64,000 nucleotides of DNA, from the NCBI GenBank assembly GCA_000277445.1, contig AJWJ01000027.1, forward strand, positions 1 to 64,000, written 5' to 3'. Under the pieces are notes generated by a model. That model saw nothing but the letters and a program-made list of their open reading frames with translations. It searched no databases and had not been told where the DNA came from. Origin of the DNA: Polysphondylium violaceum (lineage: Eukaryota; Evosea; Eumycetozoa; Dictyosteliales; Dictyosteliaceae). Below, in pieces: positions 11,248 to 21,158 of the stretch (within the stretch, counting starts at the first letter, position 1; each line of letters opens with the position of its first letter). Both the position numbers and the translations under genes were made by a program.

Positions 11248-13184
11248 ATGAAAAACCGATAAGTGTGGTGTCTGAGTGTGAACTATGTCTCTGTGTAAAA
11301 TGTGTCGACAATTTCAAATAAACGCAAAGAATGAAAATGTTTGAAAAAACGGGTTTTTTTTTTTTAGTAAAATTCAACAATCTTCATCAAAATGCATGTT
11401 AAGCTGTGGGTTGTCTTTTGATCTGAGAAACAATCATTATGAGATCAACAGACAACAACTCTTATTTTTCTATGAAACTACTTTTGCAAGAAAAGAACAC
11501 CACATATAACATCTTTATTCCATTTATTGTCTTTCATATGTGTTTTTAAAATAAATGAGGATGATTTTATTTTGTATTTGTTTTATTATGAATATGCCCA
11601 CGTGGTACAATGAAACATAGGTCCAAGTGATTGTTATTCTTTCTGATATTTTTTTTTTTTTCGTATTTTTTCAAAAAATCACACCCATATGAGGTTTTAA
11701 AAAATCAAAGATAATATTAAAAAAACGTAGTTTCGTAATTTCTGAAAACCGTAATTGTTAATAAGCAAAACAAAAAAGACGGTAGAACCTTCTTCACTTG
11801 CTTCATTTATGAAATCACACTGATTCAGACACTAAATAAAGAGTATGACAGACAATAGAATGAATATAGAAAAAAAAAAACATGCAAAAGAGGTGCAACT
11901 TTACGAGAATATAGGTTCGTCATAAACAACGTAAACAACCGTAAAATAAATATCCAAGCAATCAAGTGCACTTTTTTTGTTTTGTTTGACGATAATAATG
12001 ATCAATAATGGTGAAGGCACAAAAAATCAAGAAAAATAAAAATTTTCAATAAAATCCTCATAATTTTCAATCAAAATGAAGGAAATCTAGATTCGTGACA
12101 AAATGAGAAATATTTGATGGTTACAATAATATTGAAAAACTCTCTGTGTTTTTGCTGTGAGCTATTGTAATGGGGTGATATGTGTGCCACGCTAGATATC
12201 TTTTTTGTATAAATGTGAAGGTATTTTTTTTCTTCTTTTTTCTTTTTCTTGTCTTTCTATTAGTGTACTACATATAATACACTACACCCTACGCTTTTTA
12301 TCTCTTGTTCACAAACATTTGGAGAAGCGCACACTCACTCACCTCACTCTTACGTATAATAATATTTATACACCGAACAAATAGAGCACCACACAGACTC
12401 ATAACCACACTTATCATAATAATATATTCAATACATATTAAACATATAGATATATATAATCTCAATACGCTTTTACCTTCATACGCATAAGCAACACACA
12501 CTCACACACAGATATAAAATTTTTAAATAGAGAAAAAAGTTTTAAATCTCAACTCACCCACACAATAACCCCCACACCCTTTTTTATCGGCTTTATTTAA
12601 AGATAAACTTTCATTGCCTTTTATATTTAATATTTAAATACAAAACAGCTTATTACATCACCACCACTATTTCCCAAAAAAGATACTTCACTCTTTTCTA
12701 TTATTTATTATTACTACTCCTCCTACTTTTACAACAACACCAACAACACAACTTCTTTTCTTTTATTTTGTCTATTGTTGCTGTTTCATTAATTCCATTT
12801 ATATCTTTTTTGTTATTTATGGTGTTATTGTTAGTTTTTTATATTTATATACAATAACATCACTTTTTTATATTTATATACACAACCGTTTTAGGATAAA
12901 AATATATTTATAGTATATCGAATTGCACTAAAACACCCCACCACCACACACATCTCACACTCAGTACACATATTTATAAATACCCACATTCCATCAAATA
13001 CTGAAAAAACTCATCACACTCACATACACACACAAGCAATCTATCACACCACCACCACAACAACAACAAATTAATTTCGATTGTATCGATTTTTTACAAA
13101 TTCAAATTATACAAATATAGCAAAACACAAACAAAACAAACAAATAATAAATATTAATAAAATATTAATTAAAATAAAAAAAGA
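11248..13184. other. 1.9-kb divergent intergenic region
   Basis: This separates the ZNHIT2-like gene (-) from the F-box/LRR gene (+). It is AT-rich with a strong hairpin at 11410-11456. From about 12480 to 13180 the + strand becomes C/A-rich and nearly free of G, which looks like a long 5' untranslated leader and promoter for the LRR gene. The short open frames in this stretch are not convincing genes. Confidence 0.6.
11410..11456 (+). other. Long near-perfect hairpin
   Basis: The arms 11410-11424 and 11442-11456 pair at 14 of 15 positions (GTTGTC.TTGATCT with AGATCAA.AGACAAC, one internal mismatch), leaving a 17-nt loop. It lies about 160 bp upstream of the ZNHIT2-like start. It could be a transcribed hairpin, a small-RNA precursor or a cruciform-type regulatory site. 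There is no T-run directly after it on either strand. Confidence 0.55.
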
Positions 13185-14840
13185 ATGATCGATCAAAGTC
13201 ATTGTCCATATAATAATAACAGTACATATAACATCAATACTAGTAATAGCCATAACATCAATAACAGTAATAGCAGTAAAAAGAAAAAAAAGATGAAATC
13301 AAATCTAATCAATATATTTTACAGAGAGTTTATCAATTGTTTTAAATCGACAAATAGTAAAAGGAACAGTGGCAACAGTAGCACCGAAATCAATAATTAT
13401 AGCACCAATGGCAGCAACGAAATCTATTATATCAACCAGACAAATATCAGTTTTATAAATCAATTGCCAATTGAAATCATTCGAATTATATTTAAATTGG
13501 TAATCGATCACTTTGTCATCGAGTTGCCCAGTCACACTGAATTTCAAAGTATAGTACTCACTTGTAAATATTGGAACACTGTTGGAAATTCTCTATTGGA
13601 TACCATAGTACTAGACAGACATTCATCATTGCCAAATATAAATAGTTTTAGTTCAATCAAGAAATACAATTCACTTCAATCACTTAGAATCCTGGGCGGA
13701 GAGTCCTTGATGATTAATAATTCAACTCAACATTTGGATTGCATCGCCTCCTTGTTGAGATCACCATCATATAGTCAACAACAACCACAACAACAACAAA
13801 TAGCAAGTAAAATCAAATATTTAAATTTATTCTCAAACAAGATTGGCGACAAGGGTTTGGAAATATTGACAGAGGCGTTGGTTAGCAACGAGTCACTAGA
13901 GTTTCTTGGTTTGTCTTATTGTGGCTTGGGATCGAAAAGTGGCCAACATCTTGCGAGAATCTGTAAAAATAATCGACATATAAAGCAACTGATACTCTCG
14001 TACAACAGTATTGGCCAAGAGGGATGCATTGAGTTTTCCCGCGCACTACCATTCAACAACTCGTTGAAAATGATTTCATTGGCCAACAATGAAATTGGCG
14101 ACGATGGTGCCAAGGAAATTGCCACCTCACTCATGGACAACAAATCAATCACTGAACTTGACCTTAGATGCAACGGTATCAGTGCCGATGGCTCAAACTT
14201 TATTTGTCAATTGCTGGAATTCAATAAATCCATTTCCAGTATAGACCTGTTTGGCAATAGTCTGGGATCACAGGGCGCGCTCGAGATTGGCAAGGCGCTT
14301 GCCACAAACACCAATATCAAATCCATCAATTTGACTAGCAACTTTATTCAACAAAGTGGCATTAAATCCATCACTCAAGCACTCTCATTGCCATTGTGCC
14401 AAATCGTGTCGATTGATTTGTCGTCCAATTCCTTTGGCTACCAAGGTGCCAAAGAGATCTCCAAGGCGTTGGTCACCAATAAATCCATACAAAACATTGC
14501 CTTCTCCCTCAACAAAATCGAATCTGTTGGCGTAAAGTATATTTCTGACGCACTGATTGTCAATCAAACGATAAAAAGCGTTGTGTTGGCCATGAACGAT
14601 ATCTGTGTCGATGGTGCCAACCATATAGCCCGTGTCTTGAAAAACAACAACACCCTCCTCAAACTAGATCTATCGTCCAATCGAATTGGAAATTCTGGTG
14701 CAATCATTTTAATCGAGTCCATCGAGGACAATAATACCATAGAATCATTGATTTTAACTGAAAATCAAATTAATCAAAATAATTTAAAATCACATCCCTC
14801 CTTATTAAAATTAAAAAATAATAAAGTATTGGTATTTTAA
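13185..14840 (+). CDS. F-box protein with 12 RNase-inhibitor/RanGAP-type leucine-rich repeats
   Basis: Single exon, 551 aa. The N-terminus (1-80) is Asn/Ser/Lys-rich. An F-box-like segment follows at about 88-145 (INQLPIEIIRIIFKL..., then VLTCKYWNTVGNSLL). Twelve consecutive 28-residue repeats run from about 210 to 545, each with the LxLxxNxIGxxGA pattern, for example LNLFSNKIGDKGLEIL, MISLANNEIGDDGAKEIA and LDLSSNRIGNSGAIIL. This repeat type is shared by RNase inhibitor, RanGAP and NLRC3-like proteins. With an F-box it is probably a substrate-recruiting subunit of an SCF ubiquitin ligase; the substrate is unknown. A Gln/Pro tract interrupts just before the repeats. The long CA-rich leader upstream suggests an unusual 5' UTR. 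Confidence 0.8.
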   Translation: MIDQSHCPYNNNSTYNINTSNSHNINNSNSSKKKKKMKSNLINIFYREFINCFKSTNSKRNSGNSSTEINNYSTNGSNEIYYINQTNISFINQLPIEIIRIIFKLVIDHFVIELPSHTEFQSIVLTCKYWNTVGNSLLDTIVLDRHSSLPNINSFSSIKKYNSLQSLRILGGESLMINNSTQHLDCIASLLRSPSYSQQQPQQQQIASKIKYLNLFSNKIGDKGLEILTEALVSNESLEFLGLSYCGLGSKSGQHLARICKNNRHIKQLILSYNSIGQEGCIEFSRALPFNNSLKMISLANNEIGDDGAKEIATSLMDNKSITELDLRCNGISADGSNFICQLLEFNKSISSIDLFGNSLGSQGALEIGKALATNTNIKSINLTSNFIQQSGIKSITQALSLPLCQIVSIDLSSNSFGYQGAKEISKALVTNKSIQNIAFSLNKIESVGVKYISDALIVNQTIKSVVLAMNDICVDGANHIARVLKNNNTLLKLDLSSNRIGNSGAIILIESIEDNNTIESLILTENQINQNNLKSHPSLLKLKNNKVLVF

Positions 14841-14922
14841 TTATTACTATTATTTAATATATATAATATTTATCTAAAAATATTTATATCTGTTGTTATT
14901 GATGTTTTATTTAATTCTAATT

Positions 14923-15529
14923 TTAAATATTACTTGGATGATTTTGTAAATAATAAGTTTGATCATAGTCTAGAGTTGAATAGCATATCCAATTATAAAA
15001 TTTTTCATTTTTTTGTTCAAGTGAATCATATTCTTGAATTCCGAAATTATTATTATAAAATCTAGATAGATAAGTTAGATCTGAATTACTTAATCTTTTA
15101 TTTGTTAATACCTATTATCCTTTTTTTAAATAATAATAAATAATTTTACCTATCATTATGATGTTCAGGAAAAAAACCAGGAACATCACCAATTTGAGGA
15201 TTTTTTGGTAAAAATCTCCCTTCTGTTTGTAAGCCAGGATGATTTCCTATTCCATAGTTTTCCTTTAACAATGGAATTGGTCTCTGATCTTGAAGTCTTT
15301 GCTGATTTATATATCTTATGTTACAATTATAATTTACTGAATTCATGTATCTAACTTGAAACAATTGATTATTTGTTTGGTCAAGTTTGAAATTTGTTTG
15401 ATCTAGTCTATTATTAGTTTGGTCAATTCTATTTGTTATTTGATCCAATCTATTTGTAATTTGGTCCAATCTATTAATTAACTGAACTGCCCAGATTGGC
15501 ATTTCATTTGAGCTGTCTAATGTTATCAT
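14923..15529 (-). CDS. Small heptad-repeat protein of unknown function
   Basis: Two exons (15150-15529 and 14923-15094), 183 aa, with a 55-nt intron. Phase forces the acceptor after TAAAAG, since the earlier AGs lead into stops. Residues 18-55 are six near-perfect heptads of the type RLDQITN/RLDQTNN, which should form a coiled coil or alpha-fibre. Behind them comes a conserved-looking tail with NYNCNIRYINQ, RPIPLLKENYG and FLPKNPQIGDVPGFFP, ending in YDQTYYLQNHPSNI. The arrangement (LDQ heptads followed by a tail with P-x-F-P motifs) is reminiscent of fungal Mug135-like proteins, but I cannot confirm that. It converges on the LRR gene, with only 82 bp between the stops. Confidence 0.65.
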
Positions 15530-16112
15530 TATATCTATATTATTTATTATTATTATTGTTGTTGTTATTGATAATAAATAAATTTAAATATTTAATATTC
15601 TTATTTTTTGGAAAAACTCTTTTTTATGTTTTTTATTTCTATGAGATTTGTGTATAAAATATGTTTATTTATTTATTATTAAACTATTAAATTATATTGA
15701 TAATCTTTCAATTGGTTTGTTTGGAAATTTAAAATTTCATAATTTTTATTCCAAGCTTTGAAGATTATAAAATTCCTTTTGGAGAAAAAACAACATTTTA
15801 TTTTTTATTTTTTTTGAATTTTTTTTTTCTATATGATAAAAGATTTCAATAGATATAAAATATCATGAATGAATGATCAAGAAACAGGTGGGTTCGTAAC
15901 TATATTTATCGTATTGCTACTACAAGTAAGCAAGACGCTCCATACACTTGCCCTCTACTGTGTTGAGACAAGAGATATATGAATTTCTTGCCACATTTCT
16001 GGGGAGCTTTTCGTTTTTTTTTATTGAATTTTTTTTTATGAATTTTTTTTGTTTGTTTCGATCATTTTTTTTTTAGCAAAGAGATATTAAAGGCTTTAGA
16101 GAGAGTTAGAGA
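15530..16112. other. Divergent intergenic region with a GC-richer block
   Basis: About 580 bp between the heptad-repeat gene (-) and the small + gene. The first 330 bp is AT-rich. A GC-richer segment at about 15885-16012 stands out and ends in a T-run (16013-16022), so it could be promoter sequence or a short RNA. No family was recognised. Confidence 0.5.
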
Positions 16113-16564
16113 ATGAATCAATCATTTAAACTTATTCAACGAACATCACTCAACTTAACTAGAGTAGCTTCTAGAAAGAATACTGGCAATGTATTAGTTT
16201 CATCTCCACTCTCAAGCAACACCACTACTACTGCTGTTGCATCTACTTCAAGTCTTTTTAAATCTACTACCAACAGCAGTAGTTTACTTTCATCATCTAA
16301 ATTCTCTACAAACTCTATGCCAACCTTTTCATCGGTTGCTGGTGGTAATGGTGGTAGTGGTATTGTTGGTAACAACAGTAATGCCAAAAACACTAATAGT
16401 ACTTTCTCATCATTGAATGCCGGTTTTGAATTACTCGTCGTTGATGGTATATATTGTTATAGATAGTGAGATAGATATTCACAACAACAATCAACTAATA
16501 TTCCATTTATTTTATAGGGGAAGATGCCGATGATGATGATCGACTGCGTGGCGTGGTCTACTAA
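16113..16564 (+). CDS. Small Ser/Thr/Asn-rich protein, possibly mitochondrial
   Basis: Two exons (16113-16446 and 16518-16564), 126 aa. The first 22 residues (MNQSFKLIQRTSLNLTRVAS) are basic and hydroxylated with no acidic residue, as expected for a mitochondrial presequence. The middle is low complexity, rich in Ser, Thr, Asn and Gly. The C-terminus after the splice is strikingly different: FELLVVDGEDADDDDRLRGVVY. The intron is 71 nt, with GTATAT and TATAG, and phase is maintained. I do not recognise the family. The sharply defined acidic C-terminus is probably the functional part. Confidence 0.6.
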
Positions 16565-17037
16565 ATAATAATAATAATAATACATACAATCCAATACATC
16601 AACAGTGCAATAGTATATAATAATAATATATAGCGAATCAATTTTTTTTTTTTATTTATTTTTTTTATTTATAAATAATTTAGTACCAGTTATAGAGTAC
16701 AACACAAGTTAAAAAGGAAAAGGAGGTGGAAGAAAAAGATCTATTTTCAATTTATAAATTAGAAAAAATAAAATGGAAATATTTAATGATATAATATAAA
16801 TGTAGGGATATTCAAAACTTCTTGACATTTTTTACTCTTTTTATCAATCTAGTGTTTTATTAAAAACTATGATATGGAAATCAATACCTCACAGAACATC
16901 AAATATGGAATATGCAATTTTGTAAAATACACACAAATTAATTTTTTTATTTTTTTTTATTTTTTGTTTTTTTGCTGTTCATCACCAAATAGGTGAAATG
17001 CAAATTTTTTTTTTTTATTTGTCTATGACACAATAAA
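16565..17037. other. Intergenic region upstream of the quinone oxidoreductase
   Basis: About 470 bp between two genes on the same strand, so it holds the terminator of the small gene and the promoter of the oxidoreductase. It is AT-rich with T-runs at about 16950-16975 and 17005-17016 just upstream of the start codon. No genes were seen. Confidence 0.6.
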
Positions 17038-18042
17038 ATGAAATCAGTTATATTAAAGGAATTTGGAGGTATTGGTAATTTGTTGATTGGCAAGGCACCC
17101 AAACCAGTGCCACGATCCAATGAATTGTTGGTCAAGGTAAAGAGTTTTGGACTCAACAGAGCCGACATTTTGCAGAGAATGGGCAGATATCCACCACCAC
17201 CAGGCGAGAGTGATTTGTTGGGTTTGGAAATGTCGGGCATTGTGGTAGAGGACGCCACTGGGACATTTAAGAAGGGTGACAAGGTGCTTGGATTGGTGGG
17301 TGGCGGTGGCTATGGCGAATATTGCACAATAGCAGCCAGTCACGCTATCCCCATGCCACATCATCTCACTTTTGAAGAGGCTGCTGCGGTGCCTGAAGCT
17401 TGGTTGACTGCCTATCAAGCACTGTTCCCGCTGGCCAACTACCAAAAGGGCGACAGTGTGTTGATCCATGCCGCTGCCAGTGGTGTTGGCACAGCACTCA
17501 TCCAGTTGTGTAAAGTGTCGGGTGCCCAAACCATTATTGGCACCTGTGGATCCGATGACAAGGGAGACTTTATTAAGAGTCTTGGATGCACACATACCAT
17601 CAACTACAAGACTACCGAGTCGTTTTACGACTCTGTCAAACAAATCACTGGCGGAAAGGGTGTAAACAATGTGTTTGACTATGTCGGACCAAAGTATTGG
17701 AATCAAAATCTAAAGTCACTCTCTATGGATGGCACAATGATTATCCAAGGTTTGCTCTCTGGCGCCAGTGTCAAAGAGAATGCAGACATCGGTGCTATCC
17801 TCTCAAAGAGATTAAATATCAAAGGTTCAACTCTAAGAAACCGTTCAGAGGAATACAAAACTGATCTCATTCAAAAGTTTGAAAAACAATTTCTCAATCT
17901 TTTTGAAACCGGTGCACTTAAACCCGTCGTAGATAAAGTGTTTGAAGTCAATGATATTCAAGCTGCTCATGAATACTTGGAAGGTAATCATAACAAGGGT
18001 AAAGTTATTGTTAGATCATTTGATTTTGATAAAGATTTATAA
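17038..18042 (+). CDS. NADPH:quinone oxidoreductase, PIG3 (TP53I3)-like
   Basis: Single exon, 334 aa, the normal length for zinc-independent medium-chain reductases. The GroES-like N-terminal half contains SFGLNRADILQRMGRYPPPPG and LLGLEMSG. The linker includes LTFEEAAAVPEAWLTAYQAL, and the Rossmann part has VLIHAAASGVGTALIQL followed by INYKTTESF and FDYVGP. Zinc-ligand cysteines of the alcohol dehydrogenases are absent. The NRADI(L)QR.G.YPPP signature and the C-terminal LKGSTLRNRSEEYK point to the PIG3/TP53I3 branch, which reduces quinones with NADPH in one-electron steps. It is probably cytosolic since no targeting sequence is visible. It converges on the MIC26/27-like gene, with 129 bp between the stops. 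Confidence 0.9.
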   Translation: MKSVILKEFGGIGNLLIGKAPKPVPRSNELLVKVKSFGLNRADILQRMGRYPPPPGESDLLGLEMSGIVVEDATGTFKKGDKVLGLVGGGGYGEYCTIAASHAIPMPHHLTFEEAAAVPEAWLTAYQALFPLANYQKGDSVLIHAAASGVGTALIQLCKVSGAQTIIGTCGSDDKGDFIKSLGCTHTINYKTTESFYDSVKQITGGKGVNNVFDYVGPKYWNQNLKSLSMDGTMIIQGLLSGASVKENADIGAILSKRLNIKGSTLRNRSEEYKTDLIQKFEKQFLNLFETGALKPVVDKVFEVNDIQAAHEYLEGNHNKGKVIVRSFDFDKDL

Positions 18043-18171
18043 ATAAATATGATGTTTATCTATTTATAGTGTTTACATTTTTATTATTTTATTATATTAT
18101 CTACATCTACTATATCTATATCTAAATGAATGTGTTTTATCTACTATATCTATATGTTTTATTATTTTTAT

Positions 18172-18808
18172 TTACTTTTCAGTTGGTGGACTAACTAATG
18201 GTTGAACATGAGTTTTGTATAATTCCAAAGTACGTTTTGAGGCTTTAGAAACAACTTCTGGGTAACAATAGTACATTGAAGTACCAAAACCAATCATAGC
18301 CAATAATGGATCCTTTACTGATGGTACTTTTTTAAATAAGAGAATTGGTAAAATGGTAGCAGAGGCAACAATAGCAACTGGTGGGACTTTTTCCATCTTT
18401 TGTTGGAAAAGGTTATAATTATCTCTTAAACTAACAACATCTACAGCTGAAACAATTGCTTTAGAAGCATCTGTAAATACTGATTCAATTTCTTTTTGAT
18501 TGATTTTCTATGTAATGATAATATTATTATTATTTATATATAGATTAATATCACAACCATTTTATCTTATGAAGTTATAACGTAGAAGTAGAGGTAATGG
18601 TATCTGTATTACTATGTCGTTGTTACTCCAATATATAATCCTAAGAAAGAGGATGATATACATATGTGATGAATAAAAGATGAATAAAAGTAAAAACACA
18701 AACAACACATACATTCAAGTATTGGTCAGTTTCTTTTTTAGCACCAATTAATTGTCTAGCAGCAACACGAAAGATGCCATCTTCTTCAACATTATTGTTG
18801 TTTTCCAT
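18172..18808 (-). CDS. Small two-pass membrane protein, MIC26/MIC27 (apolipoprotein O)-like
   Basis: Two exons (18713-18808 and 18172-18507), 143 aa, with a 205-nt intron in phase 0. The N-terminal part is helical (RVAARQLIGAKKETDQYLN, then KINQKEIESVFTDAS). Two hydrophobic segments follow at about 90-107 (PVAIVASATILPILLF) and 115-130 (LLAMIGFGTSMYYCYP), and a short charged tail ends in VSPPTEK. Two closely spaced membrane passes, with glycine in the second and a following YP, resemble MICOS subunits MIC26/MIC27 of mitochondrial crista junctions. The family is weakly conserved, so this remains a tentative call; a small mitochondrial or ER membrane protein is the safer description. Confidence 0.55.
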
Positions 18809-19016
18809 TGTGTATTATTGTTTGATCAAATAAATGAAATGCAGTTTTACAAAAAAATTAAAACAAAGTTATTTTTTTTTTTTTTTTTTTATGTTTGAAT
18901 TTTTTTGATGATCATTTGACAAAAGATTAATCTTTTGGGCTTGTCAATGTTACAATATTTTGAAAATTGTCAAAAGATGTTATATATGATGATATGTCAC
19001 TTTTCTGATCCAATGT

Positions 19017-20906
19017 CTAAGCAATATGGCTTATTTTATTATCATTTAAAGTTAAAATATTATTTACATTTAAAAAGACTACGTTATCTGGATCTTTAAA
19101 TTTACATTTATAATCATCATCTGAATCTGATATTGTAAAATTTAATATCAAAAGATTGTTTATATTCTTTTTCACCAATGATTTGTATTGTTCTACTTTG
19201 TCATTTGGCATATACACATACTGGCCAATATCGAGATAGTTAAGGTTGTTCAAGTGTTGCATCGTTTCAAAGAGTAGAGTTGTGTTTTCGTGTTTGTCAA
19301 GTCCTATATTTGACATTGTCAGATTTGTAAATTGTGTATTCTGCACGAGAGCGCCAACCATTGAGTTGAAATTATGTGTGGTATAGGGTGGTATGTATCC
19401 ACGATTGGAGTTTGTTATACCAAATTCCCGTATTTGTTTATTTGACGATGACAAGAGTTTAAACAGCTGAGCCAGCTCAATCATTGTGAAATACATTCTG
19501 GTAAACGATAGATTGGTGATGTGCATTGTCAACAATTGATTGATATTATCGTTCAACACAAAAGGCATCATTGATGTTTCCTCTGGTGGCAGATGTATAA
19601 ATTTACAATCAATGGCAATCTTTTTTAGCTTTGTTAGATAATGGTTGGTCTCACTATGATAATCCCCGCTTTGGCTAAAATAAGTCTCCATATCAACTGG
19701 ATTTATATCCATTTCAAGTGTTTCAAGACTAGGACATCCTTTGGGTGTGAATTTGAAAGGGAATTCATCAAATCTAAACATTTTTAGATTGGGTAGATAC
19801 AATAGATCTAGAAAATTACAATCACTATAAAAGTAAATACCACTCAAGGAGAGATTCTTTAAAGAGGTATTATATATCTTGTTTTTACTGTTGTTGTTGT
19901 CATCGTTGTGGTTCAGTTGTGAGATATTACTATTACTATTACTATTACTATTATTATTATTCTCTATTTCAAATAATTGTTTACAATCTACAAAGACAAA
20001 GAGATTCAACAATGATTTCATTTCATTTACTATGATTGTAAAACCTTCCACACTAATGGTTTTCTGAACAAACAACGACGTGAGAATTGGGATCGCTGGT
20101 AGTTCTAGATACAATGATGGTGATAGAGATAGTTTTAATGATAATCTTTTGATATGTTGGTTTTGTGAAAGTATTTTTAACATCGCAATGACATTTTCAT
20201 TTTTATGTTGAGATGAGATACAATCTATTGATATATTTCTTAAACTCTTCATCTTTGATATAATATTGCCTATACGTTTAATCTCATCCAATTCTCCAGC
20301 TCCAAATTTAAGTAATTCTAAATGTGTAAAGAGTTCAATACCAAGCTGTTGATCACTAAAAAACCTTCCTGATACTTTGGCTCGATATTTTCTTAATTTT
20401 ATATTGGTTTTTGATTTACTGCTACTATTATTATTCTCTAGATGTTTAATAAGATTTTTAAAATGCGTTACAAGAACTTCATTTAGATAATGATAATTGT
20501 GTCTTAGGGTGTCTATATGTGGACATATTAAATCTATAAACTGATCTTGATTAATTTGTTGGTAATGGCTACTCAATGGTGAAAATATTTGTTTAAATCT
20601 ATGATATAATGATGGATAAATTAGAGTATCGAGATAGGAAGTAAGACTAAGCATTGAGAATGTTAATTTCAATGGTATCTCGTGTCTTAGAATCAAAGTA
20701 ACAACCTTTTGCCACTGTTGTTTTGTTTCAATCGATAGGACAGGATATTTAATCTTTGGTAATATATTTAGTAACCATGACTTTGATACCAACATCAATC
20801 GAGTCAAACAATGATGAAATTCACTAAAATATATATATTTAGATATAAAATAATGATTGATTGAATATCCTATGATCTTTTGTATGATTAAATGATCAGT
20901 GATCAT
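19017..20906 (-). CDS. F-box-like/LRR family protein, array member 1
   Basis: Single exon, 629 aa, the longest of five tandem paralogues. The N-terminal 80 residues are the family signature: HLIIQKII, then FHHCLTRLMLVSKSWLLNIL, then PKIKYPVL and a Leu-rich stretch ending PLKLTFS. This has the helical pattern and the SK.WL core expected of an F-box. The remaining 550 residues contain irregular leucine-rich repeats (LKNLSLSGIYF, NLNYLDIGQYV) and an Asn/Ser insertion at about residues 320-350 that the other members lack. The C-terminal block NSMVGALVQNTQFTNLTMSN is shared by all members. The substrate is unknown; by analogy it may recruit targets to an SCF ligase. Its upstream region differs from those of members 2 and 3. 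Confidence 0.75.
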   Translation of the reverse strand: MITDHLIIQKIIGYSINHYFISKYIYFSEFHHCLTRLMLVSKSWLLNILPKIKYPVLSIETKQQWQKVVTLILRHEIPLKLTFSMLSLTSYLDTLIYPSLYHRFKQIFSPLSSHYQQINQDQFIDLICPHIDTLRHNYHYLNEVLVTHFKNLIKHLENNNSSSKSKTNIKLRKYRAKVSGRFFSDQQLGIELFTHLELLKFGAGELDEIKRIGNIISKMKSLRNISIDCISSQHKNENVIAMLKILSQNQHIKRLSLKLSLSPSLYLELPAIPILTSLFVQKTISVEGFTIIVNEMKSLLNLFVFVDCKQLFEIENNNNSNSNSNSNISQLNHNDDNNNSKNKIYNTSLKNLSLSGIYFYSDCNFLDLLYLPNLKMFRFDEFPFKFTPKGCPSLETLEMDINPVDMETYFSQSGDYHSETNHYLTKLKKIAIDCKFIHLPPEETSMMPFVLNDNINQLLTMHITNLSFTRMYFTMIELAQLFKLLSSSNKQIREFGITNSNRGYIPPYTTHNFNSMVGALVQNTQFTNLTMSNIGLDKHENTTLLFETMQHLNNLNYLDIGQYVYMPNDKVEQYKSLVKKNINNLLILNFTISDSDDDYKCKFKDPDNVVFLNVNNILTLNDNKISHIA

Positions 20907-21158
20907 ATTGTTGTTTTAAATTAAAAGAATAAAAAAAAAACAAAAAAGTCGAAATCTATAAATAAAAAATATTATATTTATAATTTTAAAAAGAGTAAGA
21001 GTTTTAAATTAAAAAAGAATAAACAATTAATCAATAAACATATGTGGGATTTGATAAGGCTAAAAAAACTTAAAGTTTGTTGGTTTTAATTTTAATTGAT
21101 AAAATTTGTTTATTTTGCTAAAATTTTAATTTATATTTTTGAATGATTATTCATGTAT
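20907..21158. other. Intergenic spacer between array members 1 and 2
   Basis: About 250 bp, extremely AT-rich. It serves as the promoter of member 1 and the 3' region of member 2. I see no shared upstream block comparable to that of members 2 and 3. Confidence 0.5.

Noticed and set aside
17053-17706. 217-codon frame opposite the quinone oxidoreductase
   Set aside because: Antisense shadow; the + strand protein has full-length family motifs.
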